Positions 39,913 through 50,480 of a DNA stretch of 64,000 bases are shown in pieces. Where the stretch lies: positions 176,936 through 240,935 of the forward strand of contig JBBHKE010001223.1 in NCBI GenBank assembly GCA_037447655.1. Direction: 5' to 3'. Every line of letters begins with the position of its first letter. Within the stretch, counting starts at the first letter, position 1. Under the pieces are notes generated by a model, which was not told the DNA's origin, made no database searches, and saw only the letters and a program-made list of their open reading frames with translations. A program made the translations under genes and the position numbers. The stretch is from Zygnema cylindricum. Taxonomy: Eukaryota > Streptophyta > Zygnematophyceae > Zygnematales > Zygnemataceae.

Positions 39913-39927
39913 GGTTATGGGCCCACC
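39913..39927 (+). other. primer-binding site of D, half-tRNA type
   Basis: GGTTATGGGCCCACC follows the LTR end without a gap. It is complementary to the anticodon arm (GGTGGGCCCATAACC) of plant initiator tRNA-Met as I recall it. Drosophila copia and yeast Ty5 prime from such an internal tRNA site. Variants: GGTTATAGGCCCACC in B (49551) and GGTTATGGGCCTGTG in E (24165). Confidence 0.8.
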
Positions 39928-41944
39928 ATCTAGGGTGCCTATGTTTGATGGAACAGGCTTCACGTATTGGGCGTTTACAATGGAGGGATTGCTTTTCGAG
40001 AAGCACTTATGGGGAATTGTTGCGGGACAAGTGAGATGTCCGCCACCTGGCTTTGGAGGAGCTTACTACGGAGAATCATCTGAGACTGCCCAGAATATCA
40101 TCCGGAGTTCAGATGTAACGGAAGGTGAAGGGAAAAACCTTTCCGTGGATGGGGAAATAGGGGAGAAGGAAAAAGGGACACCTATGGTGAGGGGAGCTAG
40201 GCTCTCAGCTATGGTACCACATGTAGGGACTAAAACTGAAGAAAATGACACAAAAATATGGGAATACAAAAACACTATAGCAAAACATCTCATACTTAGA
40301 TATGTGTCTAAGTCGATAGCTATCACTCTTTTAAGTCTAACCAAGTCTTCAGAGATATGGGAAGCACTAACTCAGATTTATAAGAGTGAGACTATTCAGA
40401 GGCAGCAATTAGTAAAACATGAAATAGATGCCTACGTTTATAAAGGCGGTAGCATGATAGAGTTTTGCAATGATATTGCTGCGTTATATGTTGAGCTTAC
40501 TAGTGCGGGATATGTAGAATCTGAGGAGAGTAAGATTAATACACTGATTATGAAACTCCCAGATGAGTACGAAAACATAATTTGTCGTATGCAGGCAATG
40601 GATGGCTCCTCATGGACTTGGAGCTTTACCATGGGGATAATTCTTGTGAAGGAAAGCACTTTGGAGCTTCGTAGGGGAAAGGACAGGGTCAATGCATTTT
40701 CAGCTGGTGGTGATTGGCGGAAGCGTGATGAGAGGAACGGCGGTGACGAGCGGAATCGTGATGAGAGGAACGGTGGTGACGAGCGGAAGCGTGATGAGAG
40801 AAAGAAAGAAAAAGGTAAACCTTATCGGAACTTTGGTGGAAAGAGAGGGAGAGGAAAAGAATGGGGAGCTTTAAAAAAGGGGGCTTGCTTCTTTTGTAGG
40901 GAACCGGGTCATTATATGGAGGAATGCCCTTCTTTGGAAAAACTTAGAAGTTGGAATGTGGATGAGGAGGAAAAAGGGGAAGAGGAGAAAAAGGATGAAG
41001 ATATTTTAGAGCTTCTCCGGATTAGTAGTATGGGGAAGAAAGAAAAGCACACAGTAATTGCACGAAGGCAACAGTGTGCTTTTGGAGGTATAAGGGAAGT
41101 AAAGAGAGAGGAGGTACTTGAGGATGTTGAGGAGTGTAGAGTGTATGACTTAGAAATGAGAAAGTCAGTTCTAGGATCCATAAGTGAAAACGGGAAAGAT
41201 AAAATTAATAAGGATAATTTTATAGATAATAGGGAACCAGAAAACTGGTCAGAAAGGGAGACTTCAACGGATTCCGAGGAAAGGGGAGAAGTGAAACTCG
41301 AAGAGGTTTCAAAGGATAGGGGAGAAGATAAATATTTGATTAAAGGTTTAGGGGAGAAGAAATATTTATTGGGAATTAAATTAGAAAGTAATAGTGGAAA
41401 GAATTCCATGGGAGAGAGTGAGGGAGGTTCAGAAAATGGGGTAATTATCATGGATAAAAATATGAGTACGAAAGATGTAGATCTTATGAGGAACTTAGTG
41501 GGGACTAGTGTTTTTTGGGAATATTTGGGGGTGGATGGATTTGACATCACTACTTGGTGTGACGTCACTTGTGAAGATGTGCCTGTAAAAGGGTTAGCAT
41601 CTGGGTGTATGTTGCAGATTGAAAATGGGGCTGGCTGTTTGGATCGCAAGAGGGAAATCGGTTTGTGTGTGGATGAAAGAGTGATGAAGTGGATAAAATC
41701 TTTGCTCGGATTTATGGAAAAAGGGATGTTAAATAAAATGTGTGATGCAATTATCATTTCAGTTCATTTAATGCACTGTGTTAAATACTTAAGTTTTATG
41801 AAAGGAAAAGAAAAAAGGAAAAAGAAAAGGAAAAAAAAAAGGAGGGGGTGTTTGTTTACTTGTTTGTGGAAGTTGAAAGAAAATAGACTAGAAAATAAGG
41901 GGAGTGTTGATATTTGGGTATTTTCTAGGTCTGTATTAGGATAG
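39917..41944 (+). CDS. Gag fused to a diverged RNase H-like C-terminus (element D)
   Basis: One open frame of 683 codons if counted from ATG 39893 in the LTR, or 675 from ATG 39917 in the primer site; the second fits the conserved MGPPSRVP start. Residue numbers here count from 39893. The Gag core includes FTYWAFTMEGLLFEKHLWG and the UBN2-like part IWEALTQIYKSE to MKLPDEYENII (up to about 240). A run of RDERNGGDER repeats follows, then a zinc knuckle CFFCREPGHYMEEC (332-345) and a charged E/K-rich stretch. At about 530-640, LVGTSVFWEYLG, FDITTWCDVTCED and WIKSLLGF align with RNase H of B (LIGTRDLWLHLG, SDASYGD, WVKSLLGE). The STMEAEY region is missing, so activity is unlikely. A lysine/arginine tail follows, and the frame ends 40 nt inside the 3' LTR. 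Role inferred: particle protein of a parasite using B enzymes. Confidence 0.85.
   Translation: MGPPSRVPMFDGTGFTYWAFTMEGLLFEKHLWGIVAGQVRCPPPGFGGAYYGESSETAQNIIRSSDVTEGEGKNLSVDGEIGEKEKGTPMVRGARLSAMVPHVGTKTEENDTKIWEYKNTIAKHLILRYVSKSIAITLLSLTKSSEIWEALTQIYKSETIQRQQLVKHEIDAYVYKGGSMIEFCNDIAALYVELTSAGYVESEESKINTLIMKLPDEYENIICRMQAMDGSSWTWSFTMGIILVKESTLELRRGKDRVNAFSAGGDWRKRDERNGGDERNRDERNGGDERKRDERKKEKGKPYRNFGGKRGRGKEWGALKKGACFFCREPGHYMEECPSLEKLRSWNVDEEEKGEEEKKDEDILELLRISSMGKKEKHTVIARRQQCAFGGIREVKREEVLEDVEECRVYDLEMRKSVLGSISENGKDKINKDNFIDNREPENWSERETSTDSEERGEVKLEEVSKDRGEDKYLIKGLGEKKYLLGIKLESNSGKNSMGESEGGSENGVIIMDKNMSTKDVDLMRNLVGTSVFWEYLGVDGFDITTWCDVTCEDVPVKGLASGCMLQIENGAGCLDRKREIGLCVDERVMKWIKSLLGFMEKGMLNKMCDAIIISVHLMHCVKYLSFMKGKEKRKKKRKKKRRGCLFTCLWKLKENRLENKGSVDIWVFSRSVLG
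41894..41904 (+). other. polypurine tract of D
   Basis: AATAAGGGGAG directly precedes the 3' LTR and is nearly the same in A, B and E. It is also translated as part of the D frame. Confidence 0.85.
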
Positions 41945-43079
41945 AAAAAGAGCTGAGGCGGTCTGCCTCTAACTCCCCTATCCAAGCCCCCACACTTGTT
42001 GTAGTCACTGAAGGCTGGATAGGGAGCTAGAGCCATGGCTGCCTAGGCTCTCTAGAGAAGACAGGGGGAGAATTAGACTTACCAAAAGTAGGCTGCCGGA
42101 CGCAGGAATTGATCCTGGTACCTGCCGTCCGTCAATCGGCATTAGCCGTTAGCTCTAGCCGTTAAGTCTAAAAATGATATTACGATATATATGGTTTGAT
42201 AAATATATAAATCTTTGTATGTAGATAAATCCGTTTAACGGCTTATAGATACTTTGTACATAGATACAGTTTGATTTAGTACGAAGTACGGTATGGGGAC
42301 AGAACGGATACCGCGCATTTGTTTCGATAGCGAAACGAATACCGCGCGTCGAATTTCAGCGGCTAGGATTATAGCCGGTTTTGATCGGACGACCGCGATA
42401 GGCGCCGCGATCACGGAAATGTACTTTTGGCGTTTTACGGTCTTTGCCACGTCAGATAACACGTGGCGTAATAACATTGGATTACGGGAATTCCGGAGAT
42501 TACAGGAACTAATCCTGATTTGACACGTGTCGACATTTTGGCCATGTCGTACAATGGCCGTACAGAAAGTACACCGGCACCTGTACTTTTCTGTACGATA
42601 CAGTAATTTGATTGGTGCCGTACTTCAGTAGATAGAGTTTTAGAGAGGGAATAGGACTTAGAAAATTTTGGGTAGGCAGCTGCCTCTCCCAGAGAGCACT
42701 CTGTATAAATGGCAAACTTTGGCCAGCCATATCTATCAATTTACTTGACCATTTTCAGTGATTCTTTTTGCTGCGGACTCAGGGGAGTCTAGGCTACACA
42801 GGGGTGTAGTCGGTCAGAGTTTTTGTTTGCCAGGGTGGCTGTATTTCTAAGGGAAAGTCAAAGTGGGTGAATGTGTCCAAATCTCATATTCTAACTTTGC
42901 ATTCTGTGGTGGAACTGAGCACACAGAAAGTGTTATTTCACAGGGGTGAATCTATATTGGGGTTCTGACTGTCAAGGGGTCAGTCACTTGGGTTTATATT
43001 AACTTGGAGTCGGCACTATCTAGATTAGCTTCTTTTGGATCTGCATACTCTGAGGGCCAATGGAGGTCTCAGAGTTTCA
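41905..43079 (+). repeat. 3' LTR of D
   Basis: Copy of 38737-39912 with about ten substitutions. It ends AGAGTTTCA and is followed by TGGTG, the target duplication. Confidence 0.95.
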
Positions 43080-43084
43080 TGGTG

Positions 43085-45066
43085 TGGATCCCCCTCCCAC
43101 TGAGGAAGTACCAGCGCCTGAAAAGATGGTTGGAGGTAGGATGTCCCCCACTACTCTTCTATGTCCAGCAGAATATGGTGGATCTCGAAGAACGGTTGCC
43201 ACCGATGGGATGTGGTGACAAGACTTGTTCACACGCCTTTGGGGAATTCCTGGTGGCGAAGACGGAGAAGGGGATGGAGACGGAGACAGCGGAGCCCTTG
43301 CGGGGAAAGGTGTCTTTCTCCCGGTTCGCCTCCTAGAGGTCTCAAGAGGGGAAATTCTAGAGCTAGAGGAAGGGGAGCGTCGGTGAGGCGGGGAATAGGC
43401 GGGTACGTCGTATTTGTAGGGTAACACCGGCGGACCAAGCGACCCACAAAAACTGCAGCAAGAGAAACGGATGGCGAAGGAGAGGAATCTCGACAGTCTC
43501 GGGGTTCTGTGGTGGGTTTTGGGGAGTGAGAGGAATAAAGTGGAGGAGCAGAAGATGGGAGCTCCAGGGATTTTCTAGGAGAAGTGAGAGGAGGTGCCGG
43601 GGCCCTCAAGGGGATGTGAATCCTTTGTCAGGTCGTAACTCCACTAAAGCCTCCACAGCAGTAGACACCTCCGCCGAGACAAAGGTAGTCTCTCTTCGAA
43701 GAGCTGAAACGTTTCCAAAAGGTAGATTTGCACCCAAACCCTCCACATTAGGTCATGTGTTTTCCTCCCCTTTGCGCTGAAAGAGAGCTTCGAAGAAGGC
43801 ATTTCAGGCAGAGTACTGGCGAGAGGAGAAGTCCCTGATGCAGGGGCTCCTGAATGCGGCACTATCTTTGGTGTAGGAGGAATCTTCCCGCTAAGAAATC
43901 CCACTTGTCCTACGCCGAGCTTCTCTATTGAGCGTCAATTCTTGTTCCCATGCCTTTCGCCTCTCTTCCTCTAAGGCCTCCCAATCTACCGTGACGGGTC
44001 GGGCCCCCGCCGTAGCCTGTCCTTGGGATTTTAGAACCTCCACTAGTTCCTTGGCTTTTTCCACTACTTTGGTAAGATCCGCTATCTCTATCCTCGGAAT
44101 TTCAGGATCATTATGTATGGTCCGCCACCATCCTTCGGACAAATCTTCTGGTCTCGTACCCGAAACCTCGAGATCAGTAGGTTTAGATCTCCGAAGCCTT
44201 TCGGTAGGGCGGACACGAATGGTGGTGGGAGCAGGTCTCTCGGTGGAGGGTGGAATAGGAGTCGGGGACGTCTCCTCCTTGGGGAAATGTGCGAATCTCC
44301 CTTTGCTATCACGGTGGTCAAACCTCTTTCCCCTCACTGAATGTCGTGTGTCCCTCTCGATACCCCCTTCTCCTCTACGAGGCAGAGAACATGTACCATC
44401 CCAGGTGGGTCGGCTGGCTGCGGTGTCTTGAAAGAAAGATGGGGGAGGGCGAGAATAGGGAGCTCTTTGGGACCGGTCCAGCATCGACTGGGAAGAGCTG
44501 CTCTCCGATGAACTACTCAAAATATCCACCACCCCCCCTACGGGTCTAACCACTCTGACTCGATCGGTCCGAGCCACTCTTTGTACCAACTCCTTCTTCA
44601 CCTTCAGCTCATGACGGTCGTGAAGAGCCAGGAGTTCCTTACGACATGGTCGGCGTGGGTCCCTCAAAACAGCGAGGTCAATCTGGATCTCGGCCCGCGG
44701 AATCTTGGATCGGGTATGAAGCCCGACCTCGGGAAGAGGACCCACATGGGACTCCCTCTGCGCGTGCCTCTTTAGCTAGGCCCTGGGAAACACTCTGTTC
44801 CTTCCCTGGGCCTGGGCCCGAGCTTCCCTCCTTTCCTCAGCATGGGCCCTGGCGGCCTCTCCCAAAGAAGGGTAATGTTCGGGAGTCAAACTTGGAGGCG
44901 GAGGAGGAGGAGAACAAGCACCAGCTGGTTACTTGGCTCGAGATTCAAAATCAGTCTCCATGGGCTCTGACTCATCGGACCTCAGAGGTTTCCCTCCCAG
45001 CATGGGCCTCTCTGGTCGACCTAGCTCTCCGGATCCGTTATCCGGAGTCTCTCCTCCCCCCATGAT
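43085..45066 (-). pseudogene. N-terminal Gag of gypsy G
   Basis: Minus-strand coding remains begin near 45066 (GGGETPDNGSGEL) and contain an A/E/R-rich helical piece (AHAEERREARAQAQ), a 284-codon open piece at 44745-43891 with serine runs (SSSSESSSSQS) and a predicted helix (EIADLTKVVEKAKELVEVL), then P/S/R-rich stretches. Two stops and a few frameshifts interrupt it. The final part joins the piece at 38731 once element D is removed. No domain is recognised beyond general Gag character. Confidence 0.6.
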
Positions 45067-46003
45067 GAAAGAGGAATCGTGGGAAAAAATGGTGATTAAA
45101 ACTAAAGCTCACTTCCAAAAAGAGGGCTTCCAAAGTGAAAGCTCTTATCCCCTCTAATCCGAGAAGAAAGGTTGATTTTCAGTACAGTGCGTTGTCTACG
45201 GGAAGTCTATCACACTTGTTCTCTCAAAACCCACTGTCCTGATCCAGGGGGTTTGAGTTTACTCCGGAACCGTAACTCTAAAGCAAAGAACTCCAGATGA
45301 AGACACAAATGCACTATCACGTAGATATATATATAAATAAAAAGGATTGGCTTTCCAAATTTAACAATATCACCTTGCCCCAGAAAAGAGTATAAAGGAT
45401 AGAAAAAGTGAAATATAGCGAAGCAAGCTTAACATACCCCAACAATCAACGATGACAATTAGAGAAAGGAGAACCCTCTCCCGAGAGTATCGTCAAAAGG
45501 TATGGTGCTCTTGCAACCTTCAGTGTCCGCAGCTCGGAACCGAGAAGACTCTTCCCGGTTCCAAACAACAAAAAGTTCAAAATCACCCAAAAAGGAAGAT
45601 AGTGCCAACTACCCGCCCGGACTGTGATTTCCACACAAGACAGATCCCAAAACCAAGATGGCTATGGAGTCGAAAACAACACAAATATTCTCCAAAAGAA
45701 GGTTTGTTGGAATTTTTGAGGGTTTTCGCAGGATACAGTACTAAATAGCAACCTGTCTCCTCGACCCCAAAAATGCCTTATACATCAAAGTTTGTCAAAT
45801 TGCAAGTCCAAAAGTCAAAGCTACGCTATTAACCAATGAGCGGCTAGCAAGTGTAATTGAACTGACACAAGACAAATTAATCCGTACTACACTTGGGGCA
45901 AAAAGTTCTTCTCCAAACTGCTGCTAGATCCGCGGCCGGAAGTAATTATTCGGTCCACAATTATAAGACAAAATCTTGAAAATGACACTACCTTGCCAGA
46001 CTT
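45067..46003 (-). other. 5' leader of gypsy G
   Basis: No coding signal. A candidate primer site TGGCAAGGTAGTG lies five bases after the LTR end (minus strand, about 45998-45986). A short (TA)n run is at about 45325. Confidence 0.55.
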
Positions 46004-46366
46004 TGACCTAACGTAATTAATGGACAAAAAGTCAGCTTAGGCTGAACTAAATTGCTACTGATGGCTACTAACATAATCTAAATGCAAATCCGGAAAGTTA
46101 CGTGGCAATCCACAATGTACCCCCCGCGGGGGCTGGTGGCAAATGGTTCCCTATAACGGAATAGCAATCTTTGAGGCGGTAGAACTTTGTCGTCCGACCT
46201 CCGTTTGGCGCCAAATAAAGTGCGTTCCGCTCAGTTTTGGAAATACAAGGGTCTCGTCCGGCTTGGTGCACTCACTCCTCCGTACTCTTAAGACCGTTAA
46301 GACTAAAAAGGGCCCGGAAATCCTTGGTGATATAAAGGTATGCCTGAAAAACACCTGAGCTTGACA
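46004..46366 (-). repeat. 5' LTR of gypsy G (363 bp)
   Basis: Same length and ends as 29405-29767. Its outer end (GCTTGACA) directly abuts the resumed reverse transcriptase of A. Confidence 0.9.
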
Positions 46367-47185
46367 AAAGCGATTGGGAATATGCTTGAGAAGTTTGGCA
46401 TGGCAGAGGCAAAGGAAACTGCCACTCACATGGAATTCAAGCAAAAGGTGGAAGGCATGGAGACCGAGGGAGGAGTCATTTTTGATGACACCTTGGAATC
46501 AAGGGAGGTAGATTTTATGGTTGCCATTCCATATCGTCAGATTGTCGGCAGTCTAATCTACTTCATGAACTGCACAGGCCCGGACATTGCGGTAGCAGTT
46601 GGTGATCTAAGCCGGAGTTTACAAAATCCGAGGAGATCTGATTGGGAGGTAGCAAAGAGGGTTCTTCGATATCTTGCAGGGACACAAAATCTACGACTTG
46701 CCCTCGGTGGAGAAGAGGTCAAGATTCAGACATGGAGCGAAGCGAGCTACGGAGACATGCCAAGCCGCTGCTCTACTACTAGATTCTTTTTCAAGATCGG
46801 AAGTGGAACATGCTGCTGGAGCAGCAAGCTTCAAAAAGTCACATCTCAGTCAACAATGGAGGTTGAATACATGATAGCCATCTCAGCTGCCAAGGAGTTA
46901 TTTCGGGTAAAGTTTCTCCTTCAAGAACTTCACTTTATGCAATTTGGGCCTCAAATAGTGTGGTGTGACAACCAGGCAGCTATATTGATTGCATCTAACC
47001 CAAGTCATCACTTCAAAAGCAAGCACATTGATATCAAGTTGCATTTTGTAAGAGAGAAGGTGGTGAACAGAATTTTAAAACTTTGTGATTTGCCAGATGA
47101 GATGATGGTAGCACATATGATAACTAAGCCTTTAGCTGCACCTAAGTTGAAGTTTTGTAGAGAGGCATGTGGACTTAGTGGCTGA
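46367..47185 (+). pseudogene. reverse transcriptase end and RNase H of copia A
   Basis: The frame is open for about 272 codons: KAIGNMLEKFGM, IPYRQIVGSLIYFMNCT, VAKRVLRYLAGTQNL, then RNase H with WSEASYGDMPSR (the first catalytic aspartate replaced by glutamate), STMEVEYM, WCDNQAAILIA and HHFKSKHIDI, ending GLSG and TGA. It is the best preserved part of A and completes the frame cut at 29171. Confidence 0.85.
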
Positions 47186-47208
47186 GAGAGTCTAAAAGTT
47201 TAGGGGAG

Positions 47209-48029
47209 TGTTGGTTTTGGAAACCTTTAGTCCTCTCTATATCTCGTGTGTGAGAAAGAGATTCTAGACTTAGTCGGTTTTGTGTACCGACTGAGTCGAC
47301 ATAGACAAGATTTGGTGTGGTATGTAACCCCAAAGGGAGTTCATAGATTCGGTACACTCCATGTACACGTGTCGGTCAGTGGGGAAGTCAAGCTTGGTTT
47401 AGTTGGTTGACAATGTATAAATTTACTTGAGGGACCAAATTTACACATGGAGGTTCATCTTCGGTGATGAATGAATGCGCAAATGGCGGACAAAGTTTGC
47501 CATCATTTTTGGAAGGGAAATATTGACCGAGTCGTCATTTTGGCAAACGAACTTTGACTGCTTACTTTAGCAGCGGCTAAGGTTAAGGATTGTTCTAAAT
47601 ACTTGTACGGTAGATGGCGGGGTTTAGTTTGATTAATGTTTAAAAGTGTACCGGCAAACCACGGTTATTGTGGTACAGTGTAGATCAGCTGTTGGTTCAG
47701 TTTGTATATGTTGGACTTAGAATATTTTAGAGTAAAGAATTCATTGTATGGAAAAACTGCGAAACAGTTTTTTTGCACTTTTTGAATTGCAATATCATTG
47801 TGATCTTTTGGCAAAACCTTGTGAAATTTTGCATGTGGTTTCTTTGTTATCTTGTTTATATTGTGGCAAATATGCATACCTAGTTTATGTTTGGTTGCCT
47901 TGGGGCTTCATTGTGAAGTCGGTCTTTTTGTGGTCTCCGTGAGAGTTTCCTCTTTTGAAATCTGAATATTATGGCAACTTTTGGTGCTTCTTCTTTTTCT
48001 TCTGGGTCACCAGTTGCCTCAATGCAACA
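47209..48029 (+). repeat. 3' LTR of copia A
   Basis: TGTTGGTTTTGG to AATGCAACA, 821 bp, preceded by the polypurine tract TTTAGGGGAG. It carries an untranslated copy of the Gag start (ATG at about 47971). Confidence 0.9.
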
Positions 48030-48495
48030 AGCTTTAGGATTAGCGGAGCGGCTACGAGCTCGAGGATCGGCGCCAATCTAGAGGATAGGCAGCGCAGCGA
48101 CGAGCTAAAGGATCGGCGGCGTTGCGACAAGTTTGACTATGACGCGGCCGCAAGCTTGAGTATGGCGCAGCGGCAAGCTCGAGGATTGGCGGTGCGGCTG
48201 CGAGCTCAAGGATCGGCGGCGAGCTCGAGGATTGGCGCCGATCTCGAAAATAGGCGGCGCGGCGGCAAGCTCAAGGATCGGTTGCACGACGACGAGTTGA
48301 AAGATCGGCGCCGCGACGACGAGTTCGAATATAGCCCGGCGGCGAACTCGAGTGTGGCGCGGCAACAAGCTAGAGGATCAGCGGCGCGACAACGAGCTCA
48401 AGGATCGGCAGCTCGGCGACGAGCTCGAGGATCAACGACGCGGCGGCGAGCTCGAGGATCGGCGGCGAGGCGACGAGTTTCAGTATAGAGCGGCG
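48030..48495 (+). repeat. GC-rich 27-bp minisatellite, right part
   Basis: The array resumes after the LTR of A (GAGCTCGAGGATCGGCG units) and ends where the LTR of B begins, so a second element also entered this array. Confidence 0.85.
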
Positions 48496-49550
48496 TGTAG
48501 AAATTAATGGTCTTTTAAAGTACTTTCTAGGTTTGAATAGAAATAAGAAAGAAGCCGAGGCAGTCTACCTCTAACTTCTCTCTCCAACTCTCAAACTTGT
48601 CGCAGTCACTGAGAAATTGGAGAGGGAGCTAGAGCCATGGCTACCTAGGCTATCCAGAGGTTTACGGGAAAATATATTTTAGTTAGGGGTTTAATTTACT
48701 AGAAGATATGTGTCGGCCACAGGATTTGATCCTGGTACCTACCGGCCGGCAGACAGCCGGTAGCCGATACCCTTAGCCGTTAAGTCTAGAAGTAGTGTTA
48801 CGTATTGTAGGGTTTGATAATTATTTAAACATTTATACGTAGAAAAGTTCATTTAACTATAACTGATTACGGGAGACATATATCCTGTAAATGAAAAAGT
48901 ACGGATTCCGGTACGGATAAGAAACCAATACCGCGCATTTATTTCTTTAGTGAAACGAATACCGCTCATGTATTTATTACGGCTACGATTAAATGTGAAT
49001 TTAATCGGACGGCCGGAATTAACGCCAAGATCGCGGAAGAGGATTTCGGCGGTTTGTGGTCATCGCCACATCGGATGACACGTGGCGGAATGACATTGGA
49101 TCGCGGCATCTCCGAGGATTAAGAGAGTGAATCCGGACATACCACGTGTCAACATTTAGGCCATGTCGTCCAATGGCCGTACATAAAGTACACCGACAGC
49201 TGTACTTTTGTGTACGAAATTGAAATCTGATTGGCTCCGTACATCAAAATATAGGGTATGTGAGAGAGATAGGACTTGGAAAAATTAGAAGATAGGACCC
49301 TCTCTCCCAGAGAGCTTCTGTACAAAAGGTCAACTTTGACCCTCCATAACTTACTGCTCAGGGGAGCAAATTCAGAGATTCTTTTTGCTATCGACTCAGG
49401 GGAGTCTTGTCTTCACATGGGTAAAGTTGGTGAGAGTTTTTGTCTGCTAGGGTGGCAGTTATTTTTGCTGAAACACAAAGGGGTCAGGGTTATCCTAGAG
49501 GCTTCTTGGAAGCTGTCCACTCTGTGGACTTATGGAGGTTTAGAGTTTCA
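48496..49550 (+). repeat. 5' LTR of B
   Basis: 1055 bp, TGTAGAAATT to AGAGTTTCA. Ends are confirmed by the solo LTR at 36827-37883. Gene-like elements: ATAAAA-type box region and CACGTGTC words shared with D LTRs. Confidence 0.95.
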
Positions 49551-50480
49551 GGTTATAGGCCCACCCTCTAGGGTACCAATCTTTAATGGAACTGGCTTCA
49601 TTTACTATGAAAGTATGATGATAGGAGCTCTATGCGAAAAAAGGTTTTGGGGGATGGTGAGTGGACGGCTGGGGCGTCCATCAAGTCTTGGAATTCCTCC
49701 AGGGTTTAGAGGAAGCAGATTCACCAGAAAAGAGGATCCACCTTCAACGGAGGAAACAAAAGAAGGAGAGGTGGTGGACAAAAGAAAGGAGAAGGAGGCG
49801 ACCACACGTATAACAACTGGTTCGGCATTCATGTCACCTATTCCGAGGAACGACTAGAATGATACTGAAACCTGAGACTTCAACAATATAGCGGCAAAGC
49901 ACTTCATCCTAGGCCATCTCACTCAAGGACTTGCATCTCCTCATTTGCAGGTAGAAAGGGCATTCGATCTTTGGATGGCTCTCATAGAGATGTACCGAAG
50001 TGGTACGATTCAACAACAACAGTTGGCAGATCAGAAAGTTAAGGAGTATGTATAGAAAGGGGGGAAGATGTTGGATTTTTGCAATGAGCTTGCTACACTC
50101 TTCATGGAGCTAGAGAGTGCGGGAAAAGATTTTAGTGAAAAAGAAAAGGTTAACTGTTTACTGATGAAGTTACCCGATGAGTTCGCGAACATAGTCAACC
50201 GTGTGCAGGACTTGCCGGACTCAAGGTGGATATGGAACTCAGTGGTAGGGATGATTCTTGTTCGGCAGAATACGATAAAGATCCGAAGGGGAGGAAAGAG
50301 TGGCCAAGCCTTGGCAACTGCGACCGATTGGAGGAACAAGGATTCCCGGAAACCGGTTGGAAACTATAGGGGGGGGGGAGCAGAAAAATCAGACCAAAGA
50401 GTTCGGAACAAAGGCTCCCAAAGGTTTATGTCATTTTTGTAAGAAACCTGGGCACTATATGGTAGAGTGCACTAAGCTAA
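49551..50480 (+). pseudogene. Gag of B (broken)
   Basis: GPPSRVPIFNGTGFIYYESM, then KRFWGMVSG, a stop at 49857, QRAFDLWMALIEMYRSGTIQ-type core, MLDFCNELATLFMELESAG, MKLPDEFANIVNRVQ and the zinc knuckle CHFCKKPGHYMVEC (about 50430-50472). The start region has lost one base relative to D, which puts TAG after the LTR-encoded ATGGAGGTT. A G8 run at 50371 adds a frameshift. Confidence 0.8.

Larger units (their letters stand above)
38737..43079 (+). mobile_element. element D: non-autonomous copia derivative with one Gag-RNase H-like frame
   Basis: Complete element: LTRs of 1176 bp (38737-39912) and 1175 bp (41905-43079), exact target duplication TGGTG (38732-38736 and 43080-43084), primer site 39913-39927 and polypurine tract at 41894-41904. 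The roughly 2-kb interior is filled by one open frame, with no protease, integrase or reverse transcriptase. Only about ten differences between the LTRs are visible, so insertion was recent. It sits in the Gag of G. A second copy (D') starts at 61301. LTRs and Gag are related to family B. Confidence 0.95.
29172..46366 (-). mobile_element. Ty3/gypsy element G with a DNA methyltransferase domain, nested in A
   Basis: Minus-strand element with 363-bp LTRs at both sides (46004-46366 is its 5' LTR, 29405-29767 its 3' LTR). Order on the minus strand: leader, Gag, zinc knuckle, protease, C5-cytosine methyltransferase, reverse transcriptase, RNase H, integrase. Its Gag frame is interrupted by a solo LTR of family B and by element D, each with exact target duplications; removing them restores continuous Gag frames. 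All domains carry stops or frameshifts. An extra 230-bp block lies outside the 3' LTR (29172-29400). Confidence 0.85.
19438..48029 (+). mobile_element. copia element A, split by two nested insertions
   Basis: Ty1/copia element with LTRs at 19438-20249 and 47209-48029. Its coding remains lie in three blocks: 20191-23328, 28961-29171 and 46367-47185. The reverse transcriptase is cut first by element E and then by element G. Aligned to the uninterrupted reverse transcriptase of E, the three blocks join with only about two residues missing at each break. Flanks AGCTC (19433-19437) and AGCTT (48030-48034) look like a 5-bp target duplication with one change. The host site is the 27-bp minisatellite. 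All frames are broken, so this copy is dead. Confidence 0.85.

Noticed and set aside
43926-44550. Plus-strand frames of 75-167 codons opposite G Gag
   Set aside because: They mirror the GC-rich minus-strand Gag frame and have no own features.
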